DNA of 64,000 bases from Rallus limicola. Its lineage: Eukaryota > Chordata > Aves > Gruiformes > Rallidae. The stretch spans positions 21,671,015-21,735,014 of the forward strand of contig JAKCOZ010000012.1 of the NCBI GenBank assembly GCA_022605955.1. Direction: 5' to 3'. Under the pieces are notes generated by a model. That model made no database searches and was not told the DNA's origin. It saw only the letters and a list, made by a program, of their open reading frames with translations. How positions within the stretch are numbered: the stretch's first letter is position 1; every line of letters starts with the position of its first letter. Position numbers and translations under genes: made by a program. This document shows positions 25,127 to 38,400 of the stretch, in pieces.

Positions 25127-25620
25127 CTTGGAAAAGGATAGCAAGATGCTTCATCATCAGGCTTCAGTGTGTTGGACTCTGACTATGACTATCCAAGACC
25201 TATTAGCGGGATTCCCAAATTTTGGTCTGAGAGATTTCTCCCAAGGCAAGTCTATTTTCTCAGCACTTTTACCTGCCTGTTACTATCACTAAAGTTCAGC
25301 ACCACTCAGGGTGGTAAAACTTGAGATGACTGTTTTCTCATAACATAATGGACTTCAATATTATTTAGGCGAAAATAGATTCTTTCCTCCACAAATGTGA
25401 TGGAAATAATCTGAAAGTACTTTCATTTAGAACTACTTATAATGTAAAATTATTTCAGACTGTGGCTTCATCTAGCAGAGTATAAAAATTTATATTAAAG
25501 CTGACTCTGAAACATTTGCAAGCTGTAATACCATTCCTGTACCAAATTTTATGAAATCAAACCCACTGCAAAAGAGGCTGTGAGCTGATTATTCACATAT
25601 GCAGTAAGCCATGGAAAAGT

Positions 25621-25642
25621 ATTGTTAATATTGTTAATATTG
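25621..25642. repeat. 9-bp tandem repeat, 2.4 copies
   Basis: ATTGTTAAT occurs twice in tandem, followed by ATTG. A simple minisatellite-like slippage product. Confidence 0.9.
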
Positions 25643-26365
25643 AAGTATTTTATAGCGCTGTATAAAATACTTCCAGCAGAAGGGATACTCAGCATGCAAA
25701 CAACTTCACCTTTCCTTATTACAAAGTGAGAAAAATTCTCCATATTTAGAGTTTTTCCTTTGATACATGCGTCGCTTTTTCTTCAAAGAAATGAGTCCTC
25801 TTCTAGAGAGCCTGGACACAGCAAGGTGTGGTTAGTTTAACAATATCCCTCAAATATTTACTATGCAGCCACTTGACTGAATATCCAAACACCGAATAAG
25901 GAAAAAACATTTCAAGCATCACAATTATCAGCTCAACTCTTTCACACATTGAATACCACCTTTTCTGTTAACTAAGGCAGCCTCAAAAACACTGGGCCTC
26001 TAAATCTGCTTTTAATAGAGTGTTTCACAGTTCCCATGAACGCAAGGAGTCACAGACTTCAGAAATATGAGCAAAGTTGCTTTTACCTACCCAATCTTGT
26101 GGCCTGACCTGCAGACAGCGGTCGCCTCCTTGAGGGCACAGGGAGACAGAAATGCATACAGCTGGGACCAGGCCCCATTGGTTTCATTTGCATTTAGACT
26201 TGTAAATTATCCAGAAAATGACTAAAACAGCCAAGGAAGGTGGGCAATGCTACTCTGGTGTTGTGTGGGAAACAAAGTGAGAAAAGGCTACCATGGAGAT
26301 GTCCTTAAAATCCGTCTCTTCAGTATATAAAGAAATAGTGGAAAATGGGATTCTATAACACACAA

Positions 26366-26628
26366 GCAATAGGACCAGAGGAAATGGCCTCAGGTTGCAC
26401 CAGGGGAAGTTTAAATTGGTTATTAAGAAAATTTCTTCGCCAAAAGGGTTATCAAGCACTGAAACAGGCTGCCCAGAGAAGCAGAGGAGTCCCTGTCCCT
26501 GGAGGTATTTAACAGACCTGTAGATGTGGTGCTTGGGGATGTGTTTTAGCAGTAGCCTGGCAGTGCTGGGTTAACAGACTTGCTGATCTCAAAGGTCTTT
26601 TCCAACTAAACCGATTCCAAGTCTATGA
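26366..26628 (+). mobile_element. CR1: CR1 LINE of a second subfamily, diverged
   Basis: Sense-orientation CR1 3' region that differs from the copy at 11153. Landmarks are 'gcaataggaccagaggaaat', 'caggttgcaccaggggaagt', 'aggctgcccagagaagcag', 'tggtgcttggggatgtg', 'ggcagtgctgggttaacag' and 'aaaggtcttttccaactaaa'. The 'ggtcttttccaac' tail marks another CR1 lineage. It carries many substitutions and small gaps, so it is probably older. Confidence 0.92.
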
Positions 26629-26661
26629 GTTCCTTTGGCCTGTTTTGAAATATGGTGAGTT

Positions 26662-26737
26662 TGTTCTGCTTTGGGTTTGTTTTTTTGGGTTTGGGGTTGT
26701 TGGGGTAGGTCTTTTTGTTGTTTTGGTTTTTTTTTAT
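26662..26737. repeat. G/T-rich low-complexity tract
   Basis: About 76 bases of G and T with few interruptions (runs such as 'tttgggtttgtttttttggg' and 'ttggggttgttggggtaggt'). It starts about 34 bases after the CR1 end. It holds several G3-G4 runs but is not TTAGGG telomere repeat. Read on the minus strand it is the A/C-rich type of tract seen elsewhere in the window. Confidence 0.8.
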
Positions 26738-29700
26738 TAGCAAAGGAAATTTTCAGTAAATTATTCCTTTGTGACATTGGAGCTTAGAAGGCTCAAGGAG
26801 CACATTTCAGGTCCTTCGGAAGGCATGCTTACAGGGACTGCACAGGCCCCTAAGCAAGGGAGCAGCAGATTGGGGTGCAGGTCAAGTGTTTCGGGAAGCC
26901 ATTAGCCATGCTCCAGGAAAGACAGCATGAACATCAACCAGGATGAGCAACAAGCAACTCAGCGTGAACTGGAGCAGCTCCTGGCAGATCTGCCTCTGAG
27001 GAAGCAAGTCCTATCTTGAGGGTCAGCAGTTCCAAATTGTGTTTGTGGAGAAGCCCCTTCCCAGCAGCTGGATACGGTGGGATGAGTCACACAGTAACAG
27101 GCATGTTTGAAGCCCAGAAAAACAGCCTTCAAATTACAAGAAATGAAGATTTCTGTAGAGGAGGAAAGTTGGTAGGTACCTCAAGCAGTCCTTAAAGCTG
27201 CAGTGCATTCTTCAGGGCTGGCAGTCTTGCCCACAATCCAATATCCCAAATTGAGATATTAGTGTTTTCTTTTATTTCTCTTGACAGTAATATTAAGTCT
27301 GTTTAACCAATTGGTTGGTGTTTGACAGATGACACAGCCATTGCAAGCTATTCTACCCAGTCTCTGTGAAAAGGCTTGACTTTTAGATGCTCTGCATTTT
27401 ACCTTTTTTTTTTTTTAAATGTATTTTGTTAGTAATTGACTCCTTGCTGTCAACTAGCGCCTGCAGAAGTGTTAGATTTGTAAGAAGAGCAGTAAGACGT
27501 GCGCTGCCTGTCACATGCTTGAACATGCTGACAGAGGCTGGGAGATAGAAGCCTTTTATGAACACCAGAATTATGTTCCAGCAGAGAACTTCAACTTTTA
27601 TATCTTCCAGCAGTTTCTCAAAAGGAGTAATACTTAACATAAATGAAACAGCTGCCCACACAAAAATTAAAGCAGCAATTGCCAGCACATTTTACTTTAT
27701 CTGGAAAGGCACACAAGGTAGCAAAAAGTTTTGCACGTATATTTCTCAGGGAAATAAGCTCAGCCAGAAAGCAGCTTTCTGACTTCTGAAGACACTTACT
27801 GTTCATGGAGAGCAAGTATCAGGCTTCACAGCTTTCAGAGAAAGCTACGTGCTATGTCCCTGGAAGCCAACAGTGTCAGACAAGTGATCCTGTGGGTTTC
27901 CTGGGGGAGTATAAAAATACAACAACAAAAATCCACTAACCAGGAGCACCGGGTTTTGACAGAGACAGCACAGCTTCCTCCCACTAGTGACGCTGATGGA
28001 TGTTTCCCGTACCAAAACTGACAGTGAGAAAAGAGGCTTTAACATGAAGGAGCCTTTCCAGCCCTTCTTCATGCTTCTGAGAAGGCCAGTACTGACTGAC
28101 AAGCAAGTCAAATATTCCAAGTGATTGACATCCCTAAAACAATGACGGAGGTTGTGTATCACCAAAGCGTAACTGCTACCACTGCTGGTAGGATTATTTA
28201 TTGACATTTCTTGTGTTAAAACTCAGGTTTTTCCACGTGGCTCTTCAGCAGAATCTAGAAGTAGAGCCCATTTGTTGCAGTCAGCACACTGTGGCAAAGT
28301 AACTTGAATTTCTTGGGAAGAGAGCCATAGTAAGGTTGTGTATTTTGGGTAACATTTTCACCTGCTACAAATGAAAGTCAGACTTTTTGCTAAGGAACTG
28401 GTCCACCAAGGAATAGAATAAAATTGATATTCAATTAAGGAAACAAGAACTTAATTTTAGTACAGATGAGGATCATGACGTAAAGCATAGCATCCTACAA
28501 TCTATCATGGTTAACATGATTTTAATGGATCATTAGAAATGCTTATGGAACCTACGAGTTTCTGGGCACTACTTTGGGATCAGTAATAAAATTCATTCTC
28601 TAGTTACCTCCTAAAGTAACTTAGCATACCATACATGATGAAGAATTATAGTCTGCTTGAGAAAAGATACTTAACTCCTTACAATGCAGCAATAAAAGAT
28701 GCCTGATTGGAGATGAAATTTGAAAGCTTTGAGTTTGATGGGCTTTGAGAATACCCCTATGTAAAGTATATTTTATATTCTTCAAAATTATTGTTTTTCC
28801 ACAGGCTTTCTAATACGAGCGTACAAGCAGAAAAATGTCAGTATTTCTTCTCAGTTATGTCAAATTTTAGACGTATATTACAGAGCAGAACCCTGGATAA
28901 AACCACTGCGTAAATCGCATCCCTACCTCTACCTGCACCTGAAAAATTTAAGTATGTTCAGCATTAGACATCAGGGCAACAGTTCTTTTTGTAGTCAACA
29001 TGCATCCTCTACAGTCACTTGTATCCACACGATCCTCCTTGCAAAGGAGCCATCCTCCCATCTCTGCTGTTTTAATCACTCTTCATATTTACTATATTCT
29101 GAAGAAATTTAATAAATATTTCAAGTGATAACCATAAAGCAAATAAAAGTTATTAACTAACAGTTTGCCCAAATGCCTCTAAAGCAGCATGCACTCTTTC
29201 ATGCAGGTTCATCAAGCTCAATACCATGATAAAGGTTACATCTATTAAGCATTAGAGATCTGAGTTCTTATCACTCAACCACTTTTTTTTTTTTTGAGGA
29301 AGTGTAAAAAAACCAAGGAGGTGCATAGCTAAATGGTGACCTTTAGAAGTATTGTGTGTTCCTATGGGAGGAAATGCACTCTATTTGATTGTTAGGTTTT
29401 TAAGATTAATTAGTCTAGCACGTTAATTGATTTTTTGGGGTAGATTACAACAATGACATTGTTTTCCTTTTAAAGGAAGTCTGTAATAAACGCAACCCAC
29501 AGATGAATAACTATCCTATTTTATCCTAACAATTTTTTATTTTTTCAGAGATATATTTTTAAACATAACCCAAACCCAACCATTTGGGCAAGTTATCTGA
29601 AAGCGTTAGGGAGCACAGTTTTTTTTCAGAAAGCAAGTCCTTCTCGGATTTAAATCATCAAACCAGATACATAATAAAGGTTCACTATTTTAACAGGCTG

Positions 29701-32367
29701 ACAGATGTCATCAATAGAAAGCCCTGGCATTAACCAGCTAGCACATGTCAGCCCAGGATCATTGCCTGTGCACAACTTCTACTGTAATGCAACTTCCACA
29801 CAAACACAAAAGCGTTTAGTTTGTAAAAAGGCAGCATTGATAAAACTGCTTGTGTTGCTTAGCTTTTGCTTAGACCAGTAACTATGTACGCAGGCAGAAC
29901 CATCTTTCCCAGATCTGACCTTCAGAAATCATCCATCAGTACGCACGCACAGTGCACTGCAAACACTAATGAAGACATTCAGACAGCGCAGCTAGACCTC
30001 AGACACACAATAACGGTGTCACAGACTAATATATTGCCCACATCACCTGAGCCACTGTAACTCTCCAGCCCCCTGGCCTTAACTCACAAAACGCAAATGT
30101 GGATCAGTGAAGCCCTCTCTCACTTCAGGTAGAGGCAAGTCAGATAACCCTGCCTAGTCCACCTCACCACCAGTGATGGTGATCAATGTTTGACAACCCT
30201 TTCAACAAAAAAGATCTTTACGTCTTCCTTAGATCTTCTTCAGAATTAGAAGGATGACATCCCACCATAGTTAGATGGTAGCATTAGCCAGCACATCTCA
30301 ATAAATCACCAATCTTTGCAGGGACCACAGGAAGCTCAGGCCAGATGCCCACAAGCATGTTTGTGATCATCTTCAGAGTAGCAGCTGGCTTGGGCCTGGG
30401 AGTCAGGAGTTTAATCAGGAACAAAAAACCTGCCTACCTTAGTGAATCTGGTTTATTGCCCACTAATCACAAGCTGGGAAAAGAGATCAGCCAACCAGCC
30501 CAACACCTCCATTCTGACAAAAGGGGAAGAGAGTGGCACACAGAGTACAAACATTTAACTACATTAGGCAACATCTGATCTTGCTGGTAGCAGGAAATAC
30601 AAATTCAATTTTATGAGCTTTATTGGACACCAGAGTTTTCTGGGATTTCTGCTAAATAAGTTGCGGCCAGACTATGTTGGGGTTCCTCTAGCAGATCCAG
30701 TTGCAAACATTTGGGAAGGACCACATTGGAATCTGAGAGCCAACAAGTCCAGTTTTGCTTCTGCACAAGGAAGGAGGCAGTAATAGAATTTTAATTGAAA
30801 GACTGGATTAATCTATTGTTGTTTCTGACAGCCAGAAGCATTTTTCCTGTGAATCAAAAAAATCTTTATTAAATTAGTGTCCTTCCTATCAAGTGTGTGA
30901 TCCAGTAGACAAGAATGTCTCTCAAAAGAAAAAAAAAAACAAAAACCAAACCAAACCCAAATCCAGTGAAACAAAACCTTCTTTAAACAGTGGAATGGAC
31001 ATTACAAGTATTCATACAACACAAAGGAGTGTCAAGAGAAGAGACATGAACCTCCCCATGTGATTTCTTTAACCACAGTTTACGGAAAACAGTGGAAAAG
31101 AGACAAAGGGGAAAAACATGTGAGTTGAAGTCCGAACAATTTGAATGCCCAGACCAGAATCCTGGCAAGAGAAGAAAATGACCATGGACAATTTGAGCCT
31201 TATTGCATTTCTTCTGGGAAATGGTCCAAAACCACAGTTGCTCTGTCATTCCTGCTCAAGCCTGCAGACCAACTGGGACAGATTCTTCTTTTTTTTTAGG
31301 AAATTCTGTTCCAAGAAGGCTTTTGACTGCCGGGATCTCATTTCATCAGCTTAGGAAAGCTAAATCTAGACTGTTTTGTTGATAGGGAATGGCAGAAAGC
31401 AAGAGACATGACGGGAGGAGGAGGACATTTTGTAAATGAGAAGCATGTTTGCATCAGGTGCAAAGGAGAAAAAAGTATACTGATGACTTCTACACTAAAA
31501 TTATACTGACATTATTTTACCCTTCTCATAACTGCAAATGAGGAGTAAGATTAATTTTACAGCAGCAGATTTTCCCCATGACTTCAACAGAACTAGATTA
31601 AATTAATGTTTTAGTTGTGCTTAATCTAAATTTCTGTCTTCTAAACTCTAGGCAAATGTTTTCTAATCACTATTTCTGTACCATCTGATGTTAGAGGTTC
31701 ATCAATTTTGCTTCCCACCAATATGATTAAACTCTTATTCAGGCAAGAAAACATTGTTAGTAAGCAAATCAATTTCTTTTAAAACTCTTTCATGTACTAC
31801 CAGTTAACAGCTTCTTCAAACAAAACAATAAAAATACACTGGTCTTGGACTTATTTTCTAGCTATATGCTGTGCGTGAGGTTTCTTCCCTCCCAATCCTG
31901 CCTGTTCCAGACTAGCAACATATAGGACATAAATACAAATCTTTTTAAAATGTTCTATAGAGGGAACTATTAGAATTATAAACTGCCAAATATTGTAATT
32001 TTTAATTTATTTAATGAAGGACAGAATGAATTTCTACTTTATAAAATATAACTCAAATTAGCACCAAGACTAAAACACCCTGTGCTATTATCAAAAAGTC
32101 GTAAAACATCTGGGTTTAACCATGATGCAGCTGAAGAGTACTACACGTTACACACCTTATTGCTGCTCATCAGCTTCTATCTTTAACATCATACTGCGCT
32201 CACACATTAATTGCAGATATTAGATAAGTAAATTGTATCACACCGCCCTGAAAAGCTGGGACACCAACTGCTGCAAGAGCGTAAAACCATTAAATTGGTG
32301 AGTTCCTTTCTCTGCCAGGTCTGCCAGCAGCACAATTTCACAATATTACACTCTGTCAGTCACTTAC
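26738..32367. other. No gene called; unique DNA
   Basis: No transposon recognised in 5.6 kb. T13 runs at 27404-27416 and 29283-29295; A/C-rich tract at 30924-30962. A plus-strand segment at 28805-28951 has a strong acceptor (ends 'ttgtttttccacag') and a gtatgt donor, and is open in two frames. An overlapping acceptor-like site lies near 31298 (ends 'cttctttttttttag'). No product recognised. Confidence 0.5.
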
Positions 32368-32426
32368 CTTCAGCTGTACTTGTGAAATATATCCCCCCAT
32401 AAGCACTTTATGCATTACAACTCTGC
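32368..32426 (-). other. Candidate small exon on minus strand
   Basis: A 59-bp segment has the minus-strand acceptor 'tctttttcgcctattag' and a near-perfect donor AAG/gtaagtg. One frame is open, giving RVVMHKVLMGGYISQVQLK after two bases, and it ends in phase 0. That phase would join the candidate at 15971-16027, but 16 kb lies between them and nothing else supports a link. No family recognised. Confidence 0.2.
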
Positions 32427-35400
32427 CTAATAGGCGAAAAAGACTTTTCCAGGTGGGGCACGGGGAATTAAGGGGTTCCTGACACTGCTTTCAAACAAGT
32501 GAGTAAATAACCCGCCAGCAGCACAAGGAAGAGTGAACTCTGCCATTTTGAGTTTATTCATTTTGGTTTAGAGGTATAATAAACAAACTGGAGGACAAAA
32601 TTGGTCTGTTACATTAATATAGCTACTTAATGGAGAGCAAGCGCACAGCCTAAGCTTTGGCATTTTGATGAGACTGCAAAGCTCAACCGGTCCTGAGGCA
32701 CTACTGTTGGACTAACTCTGATGGATAAAGTCCTCATAGGAGAAGCCAAAGCACTACAGAATCCCTACACCCCAGCAATCAGACCTGACACAGTATGCAT
32801 TTGGACATCTGATGGCTTTTGAGAACTTTCCCTCCTCCCAGCAGCAGGCCCAGCTAAATTTGGTTTGCAAAGCAAGAAAGAGGGATGTGCTGTCTCTCAT
32901 CGTGACTCCTCCACTGCCATTGCCACTACCTCATTACCCACCACCCCCTGAGGACACAGCAAAGCTTTGGTGTAGCCAGCCTTGGTCTTAGGTAGCTGGT
33001 TCCATCGAGTCACATCCCGAGCAGGAAGGAGAAGGGAACACATCTTTCCAGCCAGTACATTCACCGGGTACCCCTTCTGCACACTAGCAAGGACAGGGAC
33101 TCGGCATTCCTCTAGGCAAGGGCAGTCACCTGCACACCTTGTGCAAGCGCTTGCAAAGAAAAAAAGCATTTGTTCATGAAATGACAATCCACCTGTCCTG
33201 CTTAGCAACAGTTTTCTCTGTGAAGCATTAACAACATACTTTATCTACTTCCAACGCCACACCTATATGATAAAATGTTTAATTCCTTAAAAAAATAAAC
33301 TCTGCCTCCAGCAAGGATAACTCCTACAGCATGCCTGCAGTTGTAAGGTTTTGACAGCTGACTGGTTGTAAATAATCAAAGGCTTGAACAAAAGATAAAA
33401 TACTTGTGTGGGCTACCATTCCTGCCAAGAAATTCAATGAAAAGTGAGGAACAGCAAGGGAAGTGGATAAAATATCACAGACTCGAAGCAAAAGAAATCT
33501 GCAGATGACACTGGCCTGGAAGGAAGGAAGGAAAAGCTAACAAAACATATCACTAGGCATAATTAACAGCTGTGTAACAAACAGACCAGATTTCAGAGGA
33601 AATCCTCCTTCTGTAGAGGTTTATGGGTGACAATAAAGCTTAAACTGTCACAAGCATTTGATTAATACATTACAGATGGAATTTAAAACTGGCAGGTTAA
33701 TAATCAAGAACTCCCCAGGGTATCAGACTCCCATTAATGCATCTCCTCCTTCACCTGGACCAATCAACCTACTTTCTTACTTTCCCACCACCTGACAAAA
33801 TACATCTGCTGGTAAAAAAAAATGCCATCTTTTCCTGGAAACGGATTAAATATTTATGCCATTCTATTACTGATGTAAACACTTCTACACAGTTTTCTAG
33901 ATATAGATCAGCAGCTTCATTGCAAAACTTAAATCAGGCACTGTTCCCTGAAAACAGCTTAAAAGTATGGTTTAGAAACTGTTCACAGACAGAGATAAAA
34001 CATCAAGCCACATAAAACATATAATCATTGTCCCAGCCATTTTAATACTGAAAAACAACTGTGTTCAGAAGTTGAACAACCTTCTCTAACACTACATATG
34101 CCCTTCCAGTGCCTAATTAGCTGATAATACTCTGGGTGCCTGTAATGCACAATTCAAATGCCTTGCTTACCAATGTGTTTAGTATTCTGCAAATAAGTCT
34201 TTGTACCAATTAAATCCCTTGTTATTATGAAAATGCTTCCATACTGTTGTAATAACACAGGATAACACAGTCAATGCTACTAATCACGAGGCTATTCTTT
34301 GAATAATTGCAGGATTTCTGAGTAATCATTGTTAAGGATACACTACTATTCAATACAGAGTACACAAAATCTAATAATACCTTTCAAATAAATCTGATTA
34401 ATGTTACGGTATCCTTTAAGTGAGGCATGTACATAAAAAAAATCTTCCCAAACCACTGAGCAGTGTTTTACAGTGCAGTAATTCACTGTAGCAATCCCTC
34501 AGTAATTTACCAGCACGGCAATTTAGGAAGTATATGCAGAAAACAAAAAATTATTTTTCTTCTCAATAAATGAAAATATTGCTAAATATCAGATTCGATC
34601 CAAGAGCAGATTATTCCATTTCCCCCTATTGCAGGCAAATAAGGAGAGACTCTGGGGGCAAACTCAGGAACGAACCCAGATTAGCTGTCAAGTAAATGAG
34701 CAAGTCAAGAAACTGCAGTCTCCATAAAAACATTTAATGTTGTTTCATGTAAAGCAGGAGAAATAATTCACTAAACAGAAAAATAATCAAATGCATTATT
34801 TATAAAACAACATACAAACTTCTTATTACTTAAGAAGTTATCTTAGAGTTACCTTAAAAGGAAACCGCGGGGCTGAAGAGCAAGGAACTCCTACCATCAA
34901 AAAGACTGTAACATGAAGATTTGGAATTGGTAGGGAAGTTTAGGAAAATCAGTAAGACATACCCAATAAGTAGCTAAACAAGATCATGTAAACAGTATAG
35001 CTAAATAACAATTACTAAAAGTCTTCAACATAGTATCAGAGTTAGTTAGTAACTTACATACATGAAGACAGCAAAGAGGATTTTCATACCCAGGACTAGC
35101 TTGGCTTGCGGTAGCCAGCATGGAATGGGACCAATACATAGTCATATGAGATCACTTCTTCAATGGCACATTAATCCCCAAATTCCTTCACCTGGGCCTA
35201 ACACAACACCTGAATTCAGAGTGCCCCACCAACCCCAAACCCTTCCCACCTCCTACTTTTTGGCCCTGCAAACAGCCAAGAGAAAGGACAAGTAGATGCA
35301 CGCAGCCTCCTCACCTCCCCACAGGGCACGCAAGGAGGACTGGCAAAGCTGCCCAACCGTGAGAGGCCCTGCCCCTGCAAGAGGACAGAGGGTAGTACCA

Positions 35401-38400
35401 CTCACCAGGGTACATGAAGGAAAACAAAGGACCATGTCCTGAAATCCATACCTTAAAGAGGCCCCTGCCTCTTCCTGCAGATTAGCTGTCTGTGGGACTA
35501 ACACAGCATGTCCATGGAGCACAAACTCAGTAATACCTATGAGGGCTATGCTTGCATTCTCATCAGCTTTGAAAGGTTCCAGGTTGCCTGTATTGCTTTA
35601 AGGATACAACATCCATACCCTCTTACAACAACTATGTATTAAATTGCATCCGCCTGGGATCATCACATCAAATTCAAAAGGAAAATATGACAATGTCAGC
35701 AAAACACTGAAACACCATTTGGCCAAAAACTGGACAAAGCTTCATTAGGAAAAAATTTTTCTCTAAGAAATCAATAGTGATGTGTTGCATAGAAAATACA
35801 TAGAGAGAAAGTGAAAAATCTCAGCAACCTGCTATAGATGAACAAATCTGTTTGTTTTTCCTTCAGAAGACATTGGTTACTCAGGCGAATCACTCTATTA
35901 GCAAATCCCTCCAAAATGAGAGGATTAAATATTCCACAGAGAGATTAATAGTAGGTAAACTGTTGCTTCTGGTCTCCTGCCTAGTGAATGCTTTTCTAAA
36001 GGAACAAAAAATATTACTATGCCAACCATTACTACACAACATTGGACTCCGCCTCTTCCTTTTTTAAAAAGCAAGTTACCCACACACCAAAAAAAGAAAC
36101 ATTTCCTGTCTTTACTATGTCTCAATCGTTGGACAAAGCTCACCCAAGTCAGCCAGGCAGTTCCACAGTAACAACAGTATTGAAGCAACATCCTATATAA
36201 ATTTATTACAGAAAAGAAAAGGGAATCTTTGTGCACAGATCCAGCACTAGACAATTAAAATAGCAAGATAAGAACAGATGTGGAAAACTCTTCAGAAAGA
36301 TAGCTATTCTCTAAGAGTCTTTAACTGTAATGGAAAAAAAATCAGATTCTTGTTTTAATGCACCCAAATCACATAACTAAATACATTTTACATGAATTTA
36401 CACTGTGCTTTCAGGCGCAGCACTTCTAAATAACAATAAAGCGATTTCTACCCAGGGCAAGGTCCTCAGATTATATATTAAAGTACCAAATCATGGATCA
36501 ACCTTCATTCAAAAGAGGATTTCAGTGTGAAGAAAAAAAATAAACCCTTTGTTTTCCTAGAAGGCTGAAATTTTGGGTTTGAGTGCTGAAGATTTGCCAA
36601 AGTTGATGAGAAGCTTTCCTACCATTTTCTCACCTAGACACATGCCATGCACTCTGCAAGTAATCTGTGTTCATTACAGCATTCTTCCAAATTTATAGCA
36701 TACCAAATGACTATTTTTTTTCACAAACATGTAATAGGTAAAATATTTACTTAAATATTACAAGTACTTCGCATATATTTAAAGAATTTGTTTTAGCAAA
36801 GCAAATACCTGAAAACATTAAATTCAAACCCATTTCATCATGTTCAGGTAGGCATGGAGTCAGGAAAGGCTTGCTTTCTTTTCTTATTACCTAGATTCTT
36901 TAATACATGAAGGAAGGAATAACAATTTCATTACGCTAAGCTAGAGAAAAGAAAGGTAGAGACAATAAATTGGTACAGTTAGGAAGCTCAGATTAATAAC
37001 TTATGACAGCCAATCTAATCTTTTAGGGGTAAAGCAAGTATGTCTGTAAAGAGTGTATGTCTGAACTTTTTACCCATGTTTCATTAACTCACTTGCTTGC
37101 ATATATGTAAAATGTACTGTCAGCATGTGCCACATCCCCAGGTAGGTGAGTATGGAGCAGCTCTGCCTTTGCAGCCACAGAAACAGTTCCAGAGTGTTTG
37201 AACATGAGCTCTTTCAATGGAAGAAATCCTCAGCAGCCAGTTTTACCAAGCACACACCACTTGGCATCATCACCCGCATCTCTGCCTGTCCACACCCTTT
37301 TCCCTTCTCATCCTGAAGGTTCAAAGATAAACAACATTTCCCTGTCTTCAAAGCTGTCATGCCAAAAGCCAGCCATGGGCAAATTCATTGCTACAGAAGG
37401 AAGTTGTTAACTAAATGAAATGCATGCCTTAACTCATCGTTTGAATCAGCGCATATAAAGCACATGCAATAAATAAGACAGTGTCCCATATTAAGAGGTT
37501 TATAATAAGTTACATTTATTTGTCTGGTGTTTAAATTCAATTTTTTTGCAGCTCCTGGAAGTCATCATTAATATTCCATTTAATTTGTATATGCATTACA
37601 GTGCCATCCAGAAACATGAGCTGTGGGAATAGTATCCCAAATACAACATCTTGAAAAATTTCAATGTTAATTTAACTGTACAGATCTTTTGGATGCCACA
37701 TAGGCCTTTATTGGGTACCAATATGCAATTAACTTTGCCCAACAACTTCAATGTAAGAGTAACTTATTTTATGCAGATAAAATACCTAAGCACAAAGACT
37801 AACAGAGAACACAGAGAATTCTCTTTTGGGTTTTGATTGGGTGTGCTTTAATCAATGCAGTTGATAACTAAGCCTCAAAACCTGCATGCCTAAATGACAT
37901 TCTGCAATTTATTTTGATTACAGAGTTTGTTTTGTCATTTGTAGCTCATCATTTAACATGCAAACACAAAATCACACATCTCCTTGGTAACAAATTGAGC
38001 CCAGCTCAATATCCAAAAAAGTGTTTCTCACCCCCGACAGGGAGTCAACTCCTGTCCCCTTTGACCAGAGACAGCAGCTGAAGGGGGCTCAGATCCCACC
38101 ACCCAGCAGTAACATTCTGGAGACAGGTAGTGATCTCCATTTGGGTGACTTCCCGGGTGGGGTTATCAAGTGGTGACTTGACAGTCAGGCCCATAAACCT
38201 GCAGGGAGGGATCTGTGTCTTCCTTGCCGTAGTTCAGGTGGGTTTTGGCACAGCCTAACCCCAGCCACTCCAAGGCTTGCAACAATGGACAATTCCCACT
38301 CTCTTCCCCTTCTCCCTCTCCCCCTCTCCCCGATATGTCTGGCACTAGTTGTTTCTGCTCCTGTGTAGTGAGTGATAGCTGATGAATATCTCCCTAACTG

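Larger units (their letters stand above)
24240..26365. other. No gene called; AT-rich DNA with simple repeats
   Basis: A-run into CAAAAACA at 24373-24400. Nearly pure A/T sequence at 25061-25126. A 9-bp tandem repeat (ATTGTTAAT, 2.4 copies) at 25621-25642. No gene or transposon recognised. Confidence 0.5.

Noticed and set aside
26662..26737. G/T tract considered as an interstitial telomere repeat
   Set aside because: It lacks TTAGGG units. The G and T runs are irregular.
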